Assembly: GCA_020631735.1 (NCBI GenBank)
Contig: CM036225.1
Coordinates: forward strand, 68,436,662-68,500,661
Direction of reading: 5' to 3'
From: Saccharum officinarum
Taxonomy: Eukaryota > Streptophyta > Magnoliopsida > Poales > Poaceae
DNA length: 64,000 nt
In this document: positions 44,844-55,614 of the stretch, piece after piece
How positions within the stretch are numbered: the first letter of the stretch is position 1
Layout: each line of letters begins with the position of its first letter
The notes under the pieces: generated by a model
What the model saw: the letters and a program-made list of their open reading frames with translations, nothing else
What the model was told of the DNA's origin: nothing
Database searches by the model: none
Program-made: the position numbers and the translations under genes

Positions 44844-45974
44844 GTCCTGGAGATAAATTTATTAGAGTTGATCTCAGGCTCAATCAACAAGACCGATAGT
44901 CTGTTCGCTTGAGATTATCAGCCAGATCAGTCAACCATTCAACAGTGTTTTTCTCTAAAAAAAACCAGCCAGATTGGCCAGATTTCAGCCCAAACGATAA
45001 GCTGCGAGTCCTAAGGGGCTATGGCCCACCAGGTGCCCTGATCGTGGGCACGTCATGACCGTAAATGGCCTGGTCCCAGGACACCCCGAGCCTATATAAG
45101 TCAGGGAGACTCGTTCTCCCTAAGCACGTTGATTAGTCTTAACCCTAACGATCAAGGGAGGCTCAGGAGTACAAGCAGGCATCTGACTCATCACCAACGC
45201 CACGCCTGCTGTACAAGCAGGCACGGGACATCAGCGGCCTTTTGGGCATCTTCCAATTAAAGGTCAGTAATCAATTAAGTCTAATTAATTATTAATCACA
45301 GATTAGGTGTTCATGTATTAGGCTAAGTAAGATCCTGTGAATCATAAGTTTTAACAAAATTTGGTTTCATCATTGGAGCCTATGAAATTTGAGAAGAGTG
45401 TGGCATACCTCCATCCTTGAGATCTAAGTCAATCCTACAACTCAATGCAACCCTCTGGTCCTCTACATTGCTGATGATGTGCCTATTGATTCTTGTATGG
45501 CTTGAAGTTAAGTTTTGCTGCAGTCCAAAATATGTTACGAAATACTACTGCTGTTCTATCTTTACATTATTGTTGGCCATATTGAGATGTAAGTCAATTG
45601 TACAACTGAATCCAATCCTTGATTTTGTCGTGTGGCTTAGCTTTAAGTTTTACTGTAATGCCAACTATGTTATGAACTTCTGCTGTACTAAACTGTACTA
45701 AACTTTACAGTTAACACCATATAGGATTTTTTTAAATGCATTTATTTACTAATATGAAAGATATTTACCTACTGTTCAAAGCTATTCAAGGGCAGACAAT
45801 CGAAATTGACCTTTTCTTGTGTTTCCAAATTCTTGCAAAATTCACCCTTTTTTTTCAAGAAAGGAATTCTTAGGTCATTTCAGCACAAGGGATGGTAATC
45901 CTTTTTTATTGAAATTATCTTGGCATCTTGTGTACCAATTTACCGTGTTTTCAAAACATACACCTAGGAGTTTA
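44844..45974. other. Unassigned intergenic sequence
   Basis: Holds a piece resembling a hAT-type MITE end (TCTGTTCGCTTGAGATTATC near 44899) and a TATA-like CCTATATAAGTCAGG near 45090. A short transcribed-looking segment with two ACAAGCAGGCA repeats lies at 45172 and 45222. No gene can be supported. Confidence 0.35.
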
Positions 45975-46097
45975 CTCCCTTCGTTCAAAAAAATAAAATA
46001 AAAACCTCCTTTAATAAAAAATAAAAATCTTGTGTACCAATTTATCTTGGCATCTTGTGTACCAATTTTAAACTGAATTTTATAAAAAAAAATTGTA

Positions 46098-46307
46098 CTA
46101 CCTCTATCCCAAAAAGATGTAATTATGGGTTGCGTGCCAGTTAAAGTGATTCACGTTTTACCAAGTTTCTAGTAAATAGTATTCACATTTACGGCTTCAA
46201 ATCAATTTATTATGAAAATATATTTCATAATTAATATAATGGTATTTATTTGATATTATAAATATTTGTCATATTCTAGAATTGTATTGTTTTGGGGACG
46301 GAGAGAG
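46098..46307. repeat. Stowaway MITE (nested)
   Basis: TA|CTACCTCTATCCCAAAAAG ... TTTTGGGGACGGAGAGAG|TA: inverted termini and TA duplication. Confidence 0.75.
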
Positions 46308-46348
46308 TATCAACATTTTTATCTTTAAATAGATTTATTACAAAAATA

Positions 46349-46608
46349 CTTTCTCCGTTCTAAATTATAAGTCATTCTAAGAATCTTATAGAGAGTTAAA
46401 GCATCTCAGGTTTGACTAAAATTATAGAGATAAATATAAACATTTATAACATCAAATAGATATACTATGAAAATATATTTAATGAAAAACCTAATGTTAC
46501 TCAGTTGGTATCATAAATGTTATCTTATTATATAAATTTGGTCTAACTTGATATGCTTTAACTTTCTATTATTTTTAGAATGACTTATAATTTAGAATGG
46601 AGGGAGCA
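46349..46608. repeat. Stowaway MITE (nested)
   Basis: TA|CTTTCTCCGTTCTAAATTATAAG ... the right end reverse-complements to TGCTCCCTCCATTCTAAATT; TA on both sides. Long inverted match including AAGTCATTCTAA. Confidence 0.8.
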
Positions 46609-46679
46609 TATTACATGATTAATCTAGTAATACTTACTATGAATTATAAATATTAATAGTTTTTTTTTATATATTTGAT

Positions 46680-46801
46680 CAAGTTTGGAATTGTTTGAAA
46701 CTTTGGGAAGTGATATTTTTGTTTATTTGAACGGAGGGAGCAAGTTTGGAATTGTTTGAAACTTTGGGAAGTGAAATTTTCGTTTTTTTTAACAGAGGGA
46801 G
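46680..46801. repeat. 61-bp tandem duplication at MITE end
   Basis: CAAGTTTGGAATTGTTTGAAACTTTGGG... is repeated from 46741. Each copy ends in a GAGGGAG MITE terminus, so the terminus was duplicated with its flank. Confidence 0.8.
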
Positions 46802-47545
46802 CATCTAAAGATTTGGTTTTGCAAAAATAAAAATATCATATCTCTTCTCTAAAAGACGAAATGAGGGCCGAGCTCAGGCCACGTCGCTCGTTTTTCCTCC
46901 TCCGTCGGATGTTGATCGGACGTTGAGTGTGAGCATAGCAAGATTGCGTCCCCTCCGCCGTCGTCGACTTCTCCAGAATCACTCGACCGTCCCTGGTGTG
47001 AGCTCCCTCCGCTACACCACTGCCCGCGCCTCCGACCACCTGCACGGCGGCGTCCTATAGGAGCTGTTGAACCAGGGCTCCTGTGCCTTCTACCAGGACT
47101 CCTGTACTTCCTATCGCTCGCGTCAAACGCCATCGGCACTGCTTTGCGCTCGAAGCAGCTACTGACCGACGCCCCAGGCATCTGCCGCTACCGCCACGGG
47201 CTCAGTTTTTCCTCAACCGAAGCCACCCTCCCCGCAGCCGTGGCCGTCGCCGCTTCCCTCCTCGCAGCCGCAGCCGCAGCCGCAGCCGTTACCGTGAACA
47301 GGAGCGTGCAGAACTCTAATCTCCCCGCACCGGCGACACCCAAGCCGAAGGGGATGGCGGCCACGACACATTCTGGCCACCTACAACGACCTTCGCCGCA
47401 TCGGCAGCACCCACCACCGACCGGACGCTGGACTCGACGTGGGCATGGATGGCATACAGGAGGTGTTCGATGGAATGCCCATGAGGTAAACAAAGCGTGC
47501 TTGCTTGTATGGCCGTGCTTGCTAGCTTGACTGTTTCATACATGC
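46802..47545. other. GC-rich gene-like island of unknown identity
   Basis: CpG-rich sequence with an Ala/Pro-rich frame (47144-47530) and a (CCGCAG)n run near 47265-47290. One frame ends EVFDGMPMR before a donor-like ATGAG|GTAAAC (47487). It may be a captured or decayed gene fragment. I cannot name it and do not support a CDS. Confidence 0.3.
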
Positions 47546-48784
47546 ATGCTGTAATCTCGTAGTGTGGCCAAGCTCGAGATGATTGATGGTACGTATTCTA
47601 CATACGGTGACAGTGACCCGATGCAGACTTCAGGGAGCAGATATGCAGATTTGTCCTGGCAGCGAGCAAATGCGGTCGTACTGCTGCTCGACAAGAAATA
47701 AGATTTTGCAGCAAAAGTCCATTGTCTTCAGCATTAAGCTGCTGGTTTGCTCCTTTGATTAGTCGATTCTATCTGCATCCTTGTATTGTTTCAAAAATTT
47801 CCTAAATCTAATGTCCTGCTCTTGCACTTCCCATCTGCCTCCCTTAGCTACATAGCATTTAACATTTCTAGCTTTCATCAAGGGTCAAATATTGTGCACT
47901 TAGCAGGTAATATTGGACCAAAAAGAAACGTAGACAGATGGTACTCGCCTTGTGCAAGCTTTTGGGGATTTTTTTTTTTTGGATCGATAGAGCTAAAGAC
48001 CACAAATATTTTGTTTGCATTTTCAAGCATCAAAAGCAAATAAATTTAGATGGAACATCTGGACCTGCCCAAACTCTTGTAGGCCAAATTCAAATGTGTG
48101 GAAGAGATTATGTTGTATGCTTACTACCTTCAACTTAATATGGCATTGACATCTACGGTGGATTAGATTTTGAATGTTTCAAATCAATGTGCATAAAAAC
48201 CATTTGAACCAAGGAGTGTGCAAGGGCAAGTGTTCTAAGGTAGAAACAAGAAGAATATTTCTTTGTCTCTGCAAGGTATAAACAGAGGCAATCTTTTAGC
48301 TGTCACTACTGGAAAGGATATGAGTGGAAGTGTTGGTTCCATTCCAATTTGGTATTTCCTCTGATAAATCACTATTCTGTAATCAAACAACTATGTGTTT
48401 TCCTTTCCCACGACTATTTATGACATTACTTTGAGATGGCCCTAGAGGATGCCGGCTACAAGTTCCATCGAATCTACTCCCATCCAATCCATTTTATCAC
48501 GTCAGAAATCCATTTTGAAGATGTTAGCTCAATCAAGAATCAGTCGTTTCCAATCTTTTGTGGCATATACCCAAGTGGGTATCGATCTCAAGTTCTCAAC
48601 ATTGTAATCAAATTTGAAGCATGGACCCCACTTAACAAGAAGCTATCATGTTACACATTACATTTTATTTACTTTGGTAAATATCACTGCCTTGGTTAAT
48701 GCTTGCACCATCGTTTTTTTCCTAAGATAAGGTAGCTTTTTATTCGATAAATATACTTCAACTGAGAATCTGGTATGATTTATA
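47546..48784. other. Unassigned intergenic sequence
   Basis: Contains an open frame at 48436-48699 with no recognisable motif. Otherwise nothing supportable. Confidence 0.3.
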
Positions 48785-48794
48785 TTATAGAGAT
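48785..48794. repeat. Target-site duplication TTATAGAGAT (left)
   Basis: Same ten bases at 49493-49502. Confidence 0.8.
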
Positions 48795-49492
48795 GGAAAA
48801 AGTCTAAATAACCCCCTGAACTATGGACCCTGGAACACATAACCCTCTGAACTATGAAACGGTCTAATTTACCCTCTGAACTATCCAAAACCGTCTATTT
48901 TACCCTCTGGGCGGTTTTTGACGGCGGTCTACAGTAACAGTGGGTTTGCTACAGTAATGGTGGTTTTTCTTTTTAATTTATTTTCGCTGAATATTTGAAA
49001 AATCATAGTAAATCACAGAAAAATCATAAAATAGAAAATCTAATTTTGTTAGACTCCACATGAGTAGATCTACACAGTAAACATATAATATGGTACGCTT
49101 TAGTACAAAGTTTTTGCTGTAACTTTAGTCTAAATTGGATTTTTCAATTAATCTAAAGCTACAGCAAAAACTTTATACTAAAGCGTACCGTGTTATATAT
49201 TCACTGTGTAGATCTACTTATGTGGAGTCCAACAAAATTAGATTTTCTATTTTATGATTTTTCTGTGATTTACTATGATTTTTCAAATATTCAGCGAAAA
49301 TAAATAAAAAAGACAAAACCGCTATCACTGTAGCAAACCTGTTGTTACTGTAGCAAAACCGCCGTCGAAAACCGCCCAGAGGGTAACATAGACGGTTTTG
49401 GATAGTTCAGGGGGTAAATTAGACCGTTTCATAGTTCAGAGGGTTATGTGTTTCAGGGTTCATAGTTCAGTGGGTTATTTAGACTTTTTCCC
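48795..49492. mobile_element. Mutator-like MITE, long fold-back (698 bp)
   Basis: Almost the whole element is one inverted repeat. The left arm starts GGAAAAAGTCTAAATAACCCC and the right arm ends GGGTTATTTAGACTTTTTCCC. The arms extend about 300 bp with interior blocks such as CCGTCTATTTTACCCTCTGG, and the centre is near 49140. A 9-10-bp direct duplication (TTATAGAGAT) fits Mutator-like transposition. A transcript through it would form a long hairpin. Confidence 0.85.
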
Positions 49493-49502
49493 TTATAGAG
49501 AT
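49493..49502. repeat. Target-site duplication TTATAGAGAT (right)
   Basis: Second copy of the left duplication. Confidence 0.8.
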
Positions 49503-49809
49503 TCATGTAAGCTTGTCTCAAAAAAAAAGGAGAGAGAGAGATTCATGTAAGCTATCAACCTTATGTATACACTATTTCTTTTGTTCTAATAAATCGCTTA
49601 AATTTATGATGACGAGTTACCTCACTTAACAATGGTAATTAACAGTTGTTGTTCCTTAGTAAATCTCATTGCGTACACACCAGTGACAAGTTCATAAATA
49701 AAAAAGAGATTTTTTTTACGGTGCTTGGAGGAACCAGCAGTTCCACCAATCCATTTTTTTTAGCGGATGGTTAGTATAGTAATTTAACAACTGGACACTC
49801 AGAAGTCAG
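49503..49809. other. Short unassigned spacer
   Basis: AT-rich; ATTCATGTAAGCT occurs twice (49501 and 49541) around a purine run. No gene. Confidence 0.4.
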
Positions 49810-50335
49810 AACGTACTCCAGAACATGTTGTTGGCCCCTCGGATCGCCGACTTTGGGATGGCAAAGCTCATGGCCAGGGACTCCTGCCGGGTTCTGACCA
49901 CGACCAGGGGAACCGTCGGCTACCTCGCACCGGAGTGGATCAGCAGGATGCCCGTCACGCCCAAGGTCGACATGTACGCCTACGGGATGCTGCTGCTGGA
50001 GAACTTGTCCGAGAGGATGAACTCACAGGAAGAATGGGGCAGTGGCACTGCCGCACTGGTGTACATGGGCTTGCCGAGGATGATGGTGTATTGGTGTTGT
50101 CTACTTCCTGATCCTGGTCGGACGCAAGCTTCTCCAGGGGATGTGATGAGTCTCGGAGATCGTAGACTGAGTGGCGACGCCGTCCCCGATGAGGTGGAGA
50201 GGGTGTGCAAGGTCGCCTGCTGACACATTCAGGACAACAAAGCTGACCAGTTGACGATGACGATGAGCAAGGTGGTACAGATTCTCGAGGGTCTTGCTGA
50301 GCTCGGCATGCCGCCCACCCCCGTACCCGCTCGTG
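49810..50335 (+). pseudogene. S-domain (G-type lectin) receptor-like kinase C-terminal fragment
   Basis: Encodes the second half of a protein kinase domain: IADFGMAKLMARD (DFG motif), VLTTTRGTVGYLAPEWISR (activation loop to APE), VTPKVDMYAYGMLLLE. A less conserved lobe and DEVERVCKVAC follow. TGA at 50221-50223 replaces the Trp usually next, and the frame continues HIQDN ... VVQILEGLAELGMPPTP. The catalytic loop and everything upstream are missing; NMLLAP directly before IADFG suggests a small deletion as well. Such kinases act at the plasma membrane; this piece is dead. Confidence 0.85.
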
Positions 50336-50878
50336 GACACCGCGTTTCCCTCGAGCACGCGCCTGGCTGCGCCTCAGCTTGGATCGCCGCCTCGGTGGCA
50401 GCCGTACGTGCCCGCCCGCAACAATGCCGAGCGGCGAGCACCCAGACCCCGCCCCCGCTCGTGGCCGCCGTGGCTCGCTGGAGCGCGTGCCTGGCCGCGC
50501 CCTCACCTGCGATCACGGGTCTTGCCGCGCCACGAGCGTCACCGCGCTGCCGCGGCAAGAGAAATCAGATCACAATTTTGCCCTTTTACGTTTAGTTAAA
50601 GATTTAGAAAAATAAGTTCCGAGTCCATAGGATTTCGGTTTTGGTCCATAACTTAAGTTCTCTTACTCAGTACCGCTACTTCTCTAACTATCCGATCAAG
50701 GGGTATGGATGACCCATATTTTCTCCCAGCGCCGTAAAAAATCACAATAAAAAAACATTTATACAGTGACATGTAGAATACCTCACTCTATACTCAATGT
50801 TTTTTCTCCTACCGATACAGGGCCAAAATTAACATCAGTGAGCATTGTGGACAGCTAGAGACATCAAGAGGCTGGTTT
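50336..50878. other. GC-rich tail then AT-rich spacer, no gene supported
   Basis: 50336-50560 is GC-rich with compositional open frames on both strands. A near-repeat (CCCGCTCGTGGACACC / CCGCTCGTGGCCGCC) indicates local duplication. Nothing recognisable. Confidence 0.4.
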
Positions 50879-51107
50879 AGGGTATGTTTAGTTCCCGAAA
50901 TATTTTACGAAATACAACTATAGCACTGTTGTAGTACTTTTCGTTGTTATTTAGTAATTAGTGTCCAATCATAACCTAATTAGGCTTAAAAGATTCGTCT
51001 CGTGAATTTCGTCTAAACTATATAATTAATTTCATTTTTTATCTATATTTATGTGATGAAAAATCTTGAAATATTTTATAAAATATTTTGGAGCTAAACT
51101 GGGCCTT
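50879..51107. repeat. MITE upstream of the FKBP gene
   Basis: Left end GGGTATGTTTAGTTCCCGAAATATTTTA; the right end reverse-complements to AAGGCCCAGTTTAGCTCCAAAATATTTTA. This TIR type (GTTTAGTTCC...) is common in grass promoters. Inner sequence GTCCAATCATAACCTAATTAGG is also typical. It ends ~330 bp upstream of the FKBP ATG. Confidence 0.75.
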
Positions 51108-51290
51108 AGTCCAGCAGGGCGCAAGCGTTTGCTGCGCCTGTTTTTCTAGGAATAGCAGTCTCTGGAAGCATCCACGGCCTTCGAAACCTCTCCCGCCTCG
51201 CGACTCGTCTCCGGAAGCATCCACCAAACACCTGCCCCCCAGGTCGCGCAATCCACTCCCAGAAGAAGTCTCCAGAACCGCATGCGCCCC

Positions 51291-51297
51291 TATAAAA
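51291..51297 (+). promoter_or_regulatory. TATA box of FKBP gene
   Basis: CCCCTATAAAATGG lies 147 bp upstream of the ATG, which leaves room for a ~120-nt 5' UTR. Imperfect heat-shock-like GAA/TTC blocks (AGAAGAAGTCTCCAGAACC, 51260-51279) sit just upstream. I would not claim heat regulation from them. Confidence 0.65.
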
Positions 51298-51443
51298 TGG
51301 TGATCTCGATCGACCTCGCTCGAGTTGCGAGCGATTCGCAGAGTAAAAAAGAACTCACAATCACATCAGCAGGGGCACGCACAAGCTAGCTGACCTGCAG
51401 CATTCTTTGGCTGATTGGTTGATCTCTGACGGCGGGCGAACCG

Positions 51444-54400
51444 ATGGCGGATGACGCGTTCGACCTCCCCAGCGCCGGCGAGGAGGAGGAGATGATGGGA
51501 GGCCTGGAGGAGGACGAGGCCATGAAGGACCTCGACGACGCCGGGGTGGACGCCGATGAGGACTATTTCCCGCCGACGATGAAGGTCGGGGAGGAGAAGG
51601 AGATCGGGAAGGAGGGACTCAAGAAGAAGCTCGTTAAGGAGGGCGAGGGGTGGGATCGCCCCGAGACCGGCGACGAGGTCGAAGGTACGTACGTGTTCGC
51701 GGATTTGCGCGCGAGACTGTTTCTTCCGTTAGTTTGTTCAGTCGGCCGACGTACAGGTTGCTTGCTCTCGGGACGGAATTGGCCGGCGCAAGAACAGAGT
51801 AGGAAAATGGAATCAGTAGCCGTGATAATCTAATGCTCCTAAATCTAACTAACTATTTAAATTTGATTTGATAATCATTTAAAGCGCATCAATTCTGGTG
51901 GTTTTGACTTTTGAAAACCGGATTACCCAAATGATGACAAAGAGCGATTGTTTCAATTGACATGTTTGACCAGTTCAGTTTATACAAAAGTAACTTTTGA
52001 ATCTGTTCGCTGCAGTGCATTACACTAGCACTCTTTTGGACGGAACAAAGTTTGATTCGAGCCGTGACCGTGGAACCCCGTTCAAATTCAAACTTGGACA
52101 AGGTGCGTGAAAGCAGCTTCAACAAGTATGATATGATATGATGACATCGGTCATCAGTTCTGTGGTAATTTGTTGGCATGCATGTTATTTTGCTGCAGGG
52201 CAAGTGATTAAGGGATGGGACCTGGGCATCAAGACCATGAAGAAGGGTGAGAACTCTATCTTTACTATTCCTCCGGGGCTTGCCTACGGCGAGACGGGTT
52301 CGCCGCCCACCATCTCACCCAATGCCACACTCCAGTTTGACGTTGAGCTCCTGTCATGGGCCAGCGTCAAGGATATATGCAAGGACGGTGGAATCTTTAA
52401 GAAGATCCTCGTTGAAGGCGAGAAGTGGGAGAACCCCAAGGACCTTGACGAAGTTTTTGGTATGATGTTATTTGATATACTGTAGCCACTAAGTGCTGGT
52501 TGTTTGAGATGTGGGTTTTGACTAAGGCCGGTAAACGAGCTGGCTCGGCTCGGCTCGTTCTGGCTCGTTAGGATAACGAGCCAGCTCGGCTCGGCTCGTT
52601 ATCTTAACGAGCCAGAAAGCCAGCTCGGCTCGGCTCGTTACGAACTCGAGCTGACTCGTTAGGCTCGTGAGCCAGGAAAAAAAATACAAAATATAATATT
52701 TATATTTATCTAAAGCATAAAAATATTAATAATATAGAAATAATATATTCAATAGCTTTAAATCGAACAAAATATTCATATGAGCTAACATATTATCTAT
52801 TTGTGAAGTGCAAAACATGAAGTAATACAAAACTAATATAAGTTATGATGATTTTTTCTCTAAAACTACGGCTCGTTTGGCTCGCGAGCGGCTCACGAGC
52901 CAGCTCGAGTTGGCTCGTTATAGCTAACGAGCTAAAATCCTGGCTCGGCTCGGCTCGTTATCCTAACGAGCCGAGCCGAGCTGAGCCGAGCCAGCCACGA
53001 GCCGAGCGAGCTAACGAGCTTCGAGTTTTTCGTCCAGCCTTAGTTTTGACACTTCTTGGTCAATTGATTCCTGCAGTCAAGTACGAGGCAAGACTCGAGG
53101 GTGGAACTGTTGTGTCCAAGTCTGATGGTGTTGAGTTTAACGTCAAAGATGGTTTGTATCTTGGAACTTCGACCTTTTTTAATGTACGATTGTGCTATCA
53201 GCTCTGAATCCTTCATTCTGTAACTAACAGAATTGACACTGCAGGTTATTTCTGCCCGGCGCTTTCGAAGGCGGTGAAGACAATGAAGAAGGGCGAGAAG
53301 GTTCTCCTCACTGTCAAGCCACAATGTAAGTCTTTAAGACATTGTAGAGCCTAATTGTTTGATAGCCAAATTTTAGTTACCAAAACTTGGGCAAGCCAAG
53401 GTTTTTGGCCAATGTTTGGTTTGTCGCCAAAATTTGCCAATATTTCACATTTAACTTGTTAAATCTGTGGCAAGTATTTTTGCCCAACTATTGGTTGCCA
53501 AATCTCTTTGGCTTGGAAATTTTGGAAGCCAACCAAGCACTTTTTGGGAGCAACCCTCATTGATATAGTTAATATATTATGTGTCCAATGTGATGATCAG
53601 ATGGCTTCGGGGAACAAGGAAAACCAGCTTCTGGAGATGAACATGCAGTGCCACCAAATGCTGTGCTGCATATAGATCTTGAGCTGGTCTCTTGGAAGAC
53701 TGTGACGCTAATCGGAGATCGCAAGAGGATCTTGAAGAAAGTCCTAAAGGAAGGCGAAGGCTATGAGCGTCCTAATGATGGAGCAGTAGTGAGAGGTACA
53801 TGCTACCAAGTAATTCATGCATTCCTTGTCACCCTTCCTGCAGGTTGTGGGTGCAGTGTTCTGTAAGGCTAACATATGTTCTTGTCCTTAAATAGTGAGG
53901 CTTATTGGCAAATTGGAGGATGGTACTGTCTTTGTAAAGAAAGGGCATGACGGTGAAGAGCCTTTTGAGTTCAAGACAGATGAAGAGCAGGTTATTGAAG
54001 GGCTTGACATAACGGTGGTTAGTATGAAGAAAGGAGAGGTTGCGTTGGTCAGAGTACCACCTGAACATGCATTTGGATCTGTTGAAACAAAGCAAGATCT
54101 AGCTATTGTTCCTCCTAATTCTACTGTGTTTTATGAAGTGGAGCTTGTTTCCTTTGAGAAGGTAAGGTTGAAATTGCTTTTACTCGTCTGTTTATCATGG
54201 TTGCTATTGCTGGTCATATTGTAATGATAATTTATGCCTTTTCTTTCTTTATTAGGAGAAAGAATCTTGGGACTTGAAGACCAATACTGAGAAGATTGAA
54301 GCAGCTGCCAAGAAGAAAAATGAAGGGAATGTGTGGTTTAAGATGGGCAAGTACGCCAAGGCCTCTAAGAGATACGAGAAGGTAAAATGGCAGCGTACAC

Positions 54401-55062
54401 TCCATGCAAAATATCTCTTACTTTCATTGGACGGACCATTACTAACTACAGTTTCCCTTCGATTAGGCTGCAAAATACATCGAGTATGACAGCTCTTTCA
54501 GTGAGGATGAGAAGAAGCAATCTAAAGCTCTGAAAGTCAGTTGCAAGCTCAACAACGCAGCCTGCAAGCTGAAACTGCAGAGAAGCAGAGAAACTCTGCA
54601 CAAAGGTATTGTAGGCTCGCCCTTTGCCATCAGATGTTATAAAAAGCATCGATACTGACTTTGAGCTCTGGCATTCAGGTTCTGGAACTCGAGAGCACAA
54701 ATGTTAAGGCCTTGTACAGAAGGGCGCAAGCATACATCGAGCTTGTTGACCTAGAGCTGGCAGAGTTGGATGCGAAGAAAGCGCTGGAAATTGATCCTGA
54801 CAACAGGTACGATTTGTGCCAACTGAACTTCTGCCAACTTCAGATCATTGCTTCAGCATGGTGAAATTAACTCCTGACTGTTTTCCCAATCAGGGATGTG
54901 AAGCTGGTGTACAAGACCCTGAAGGAAAGGATGAGAGAGTACAATAGACGGGACGCCAAGTTCTACGGCAACATGTTTGCGAAATGGAGGAAGCTTGAAC
55001 AACTGCAGAAGGTGCCCGGGAAGCAGGAGCCGCAACCGATGGCCATCGACAGTGCAGCATAA
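51444..55062 (+). CDS. FKBP62: FKBP-type peptidyl-prolyl isomerase, FKBP62/ROF-like, 11 exons, frameshift at exon 9
   Basis: Exons with matching GT-AG borders and phases: 51444-51684, 52016-52102, 52199-52459, 53077-53151, 53245-53325, 53601-53795, 53896-54161, 54256-54381, 54467-54605, 54679-54806, 54894-55062. An acidic N-terminus is followed by three FKBP domains. The first keeps the catalytic pocket ([33 protein letters not shown]). TPR repeats start at [20 protein letters not shown] and a calmodulin-binding-like C-terminus follows. Plant ROF/FKBP62 proteins are HSP90 co-chaperones in heat-stress responses. Exon 9 is 139 nt, so exon 10 is entered one base out of phase and hits TAA at 54705-54707. 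The expected exon-9 end (K-D-Y...LCTK) appears to have lost 8 nt. If real, TPR 2-3 and the tail are lost. Confidence 0.9.
52515..52522. repeat. Target-site duplication GTTTTGAC (left)
   Basis: Eight bases repeated at 53043-53050. Confidence 0.85.
52523..53042. mobile_element. hAT-type MITE in FKBP intron 3
   Basis: Starts TAAGGCCGG and ends CCAGCCTTA. The 8-bp duplication GTTTTGAC is diagnostic of hAT elements. Both ends are packed with GGCTCG/CGAGCC repeats in direct and inverted orientation (52536-52675 and 52868-53030), around an AT-rich core. It lies inside the intron between exons 3 and 4, in a position that leaves both splice sites intact. Confidence 0.88.
53043..53050. repeat. Target-site duplication GTTTTGAC (right)
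   Basis: Second copy of the left duplication. Confidence 0.85.
53350..53560. repeat. MITE-like insertion in FKBP intron 5
   Basis: The left part TTGTTTGATAGCCAAATTTTAG is an imperfect inverted match of the right part (TTTTGGAAGCCAACCAAGCA). Inner TTGCCAA/TTGGC repeats. Ends and duplication not resolved. Confidence 0.5.
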
Positions 55063-55614
55063 GAGCTTTGCAACCGTTTGCCATGCTTTATTACTTATAC
55101 CGCGGGATCAGAGGGAAATCTCCTTGGCCATTTTTATCGTTCGTCAGTGTTTTCTTATTTTCGTCTGCTGTGTGATTTTATCGCGGTGTGAGTGGTGATA
55201 AGAGATTGTATGCTGCCTCTATGGGATCAATCTTTAGAGGCACACATCAGATGATGTCGTCACTAAATAACCTATGCCGATGGTTCTAAGTCCGAGATGT
55301 CAGGATATGTGGTTAAAAAGTTGCACAACGGGCTGGATCCAATTTGTACTCCCTTCGTACAAAAACTAATCTAAAATTTGATAAAAAAATCATCCGTAGT
55401 ATGTTTTTATAGTAAACTTACTTGAAATATAAATGTTAATGCTTTGACATTATGAAACACGAGATGTGTTCTTATTATTTTGTTCTCACGTGTGGAGCCA
55501 CAAAGGAAATACGACGCCCCCATCGCATACGGTGCCATAGATGGATGGACTCGATGATCTCACGAAGGATGTGATATGATCTAAGTATAGTTGTAGGTTT
55601 GTTTGTGTACACAT
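55063..55614 (+). other. FKBP 3' UTR and downstream spacer
   Basis: The first ~200 bases are probably 3' UTR. ACTCCCTTCGTACAAAAAC near 55350 looks like a Stowaway end, but a partner end was not confirmed. Confidence 0.4.

Larger units (their letters stand above)
45975..46740. repeat. Stowaway-like MITE hosting two nested MITEs
   Basis: Left end TA|CTCCCTTCGTTCAAAAAAATAAAA. The right end TTATTTGAACGGAGGGAG is its inverted match. The right TA has decayed to CA. Two other Stowaways are inserted inside. Confidence 0.65.

Noticed and set aside
46849..47530. PPR or other named gene in the GC-rich island
   Set aside because: A single EVFDGMP match is too short; no repeated 35-residue pattern.
49955..50595. 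Large minus- and plus-strand ORFs overlapping the kinase fragment
   Set aside because: Shadow frames of GC-rich kinase and flanking sequence; the kinase frame has clear motifs.
51255..51285. Heat-shock element in the FKBP promoter
   Set aside because: GAA/TTC blocks are imperfectly spaced; too weak to claim.
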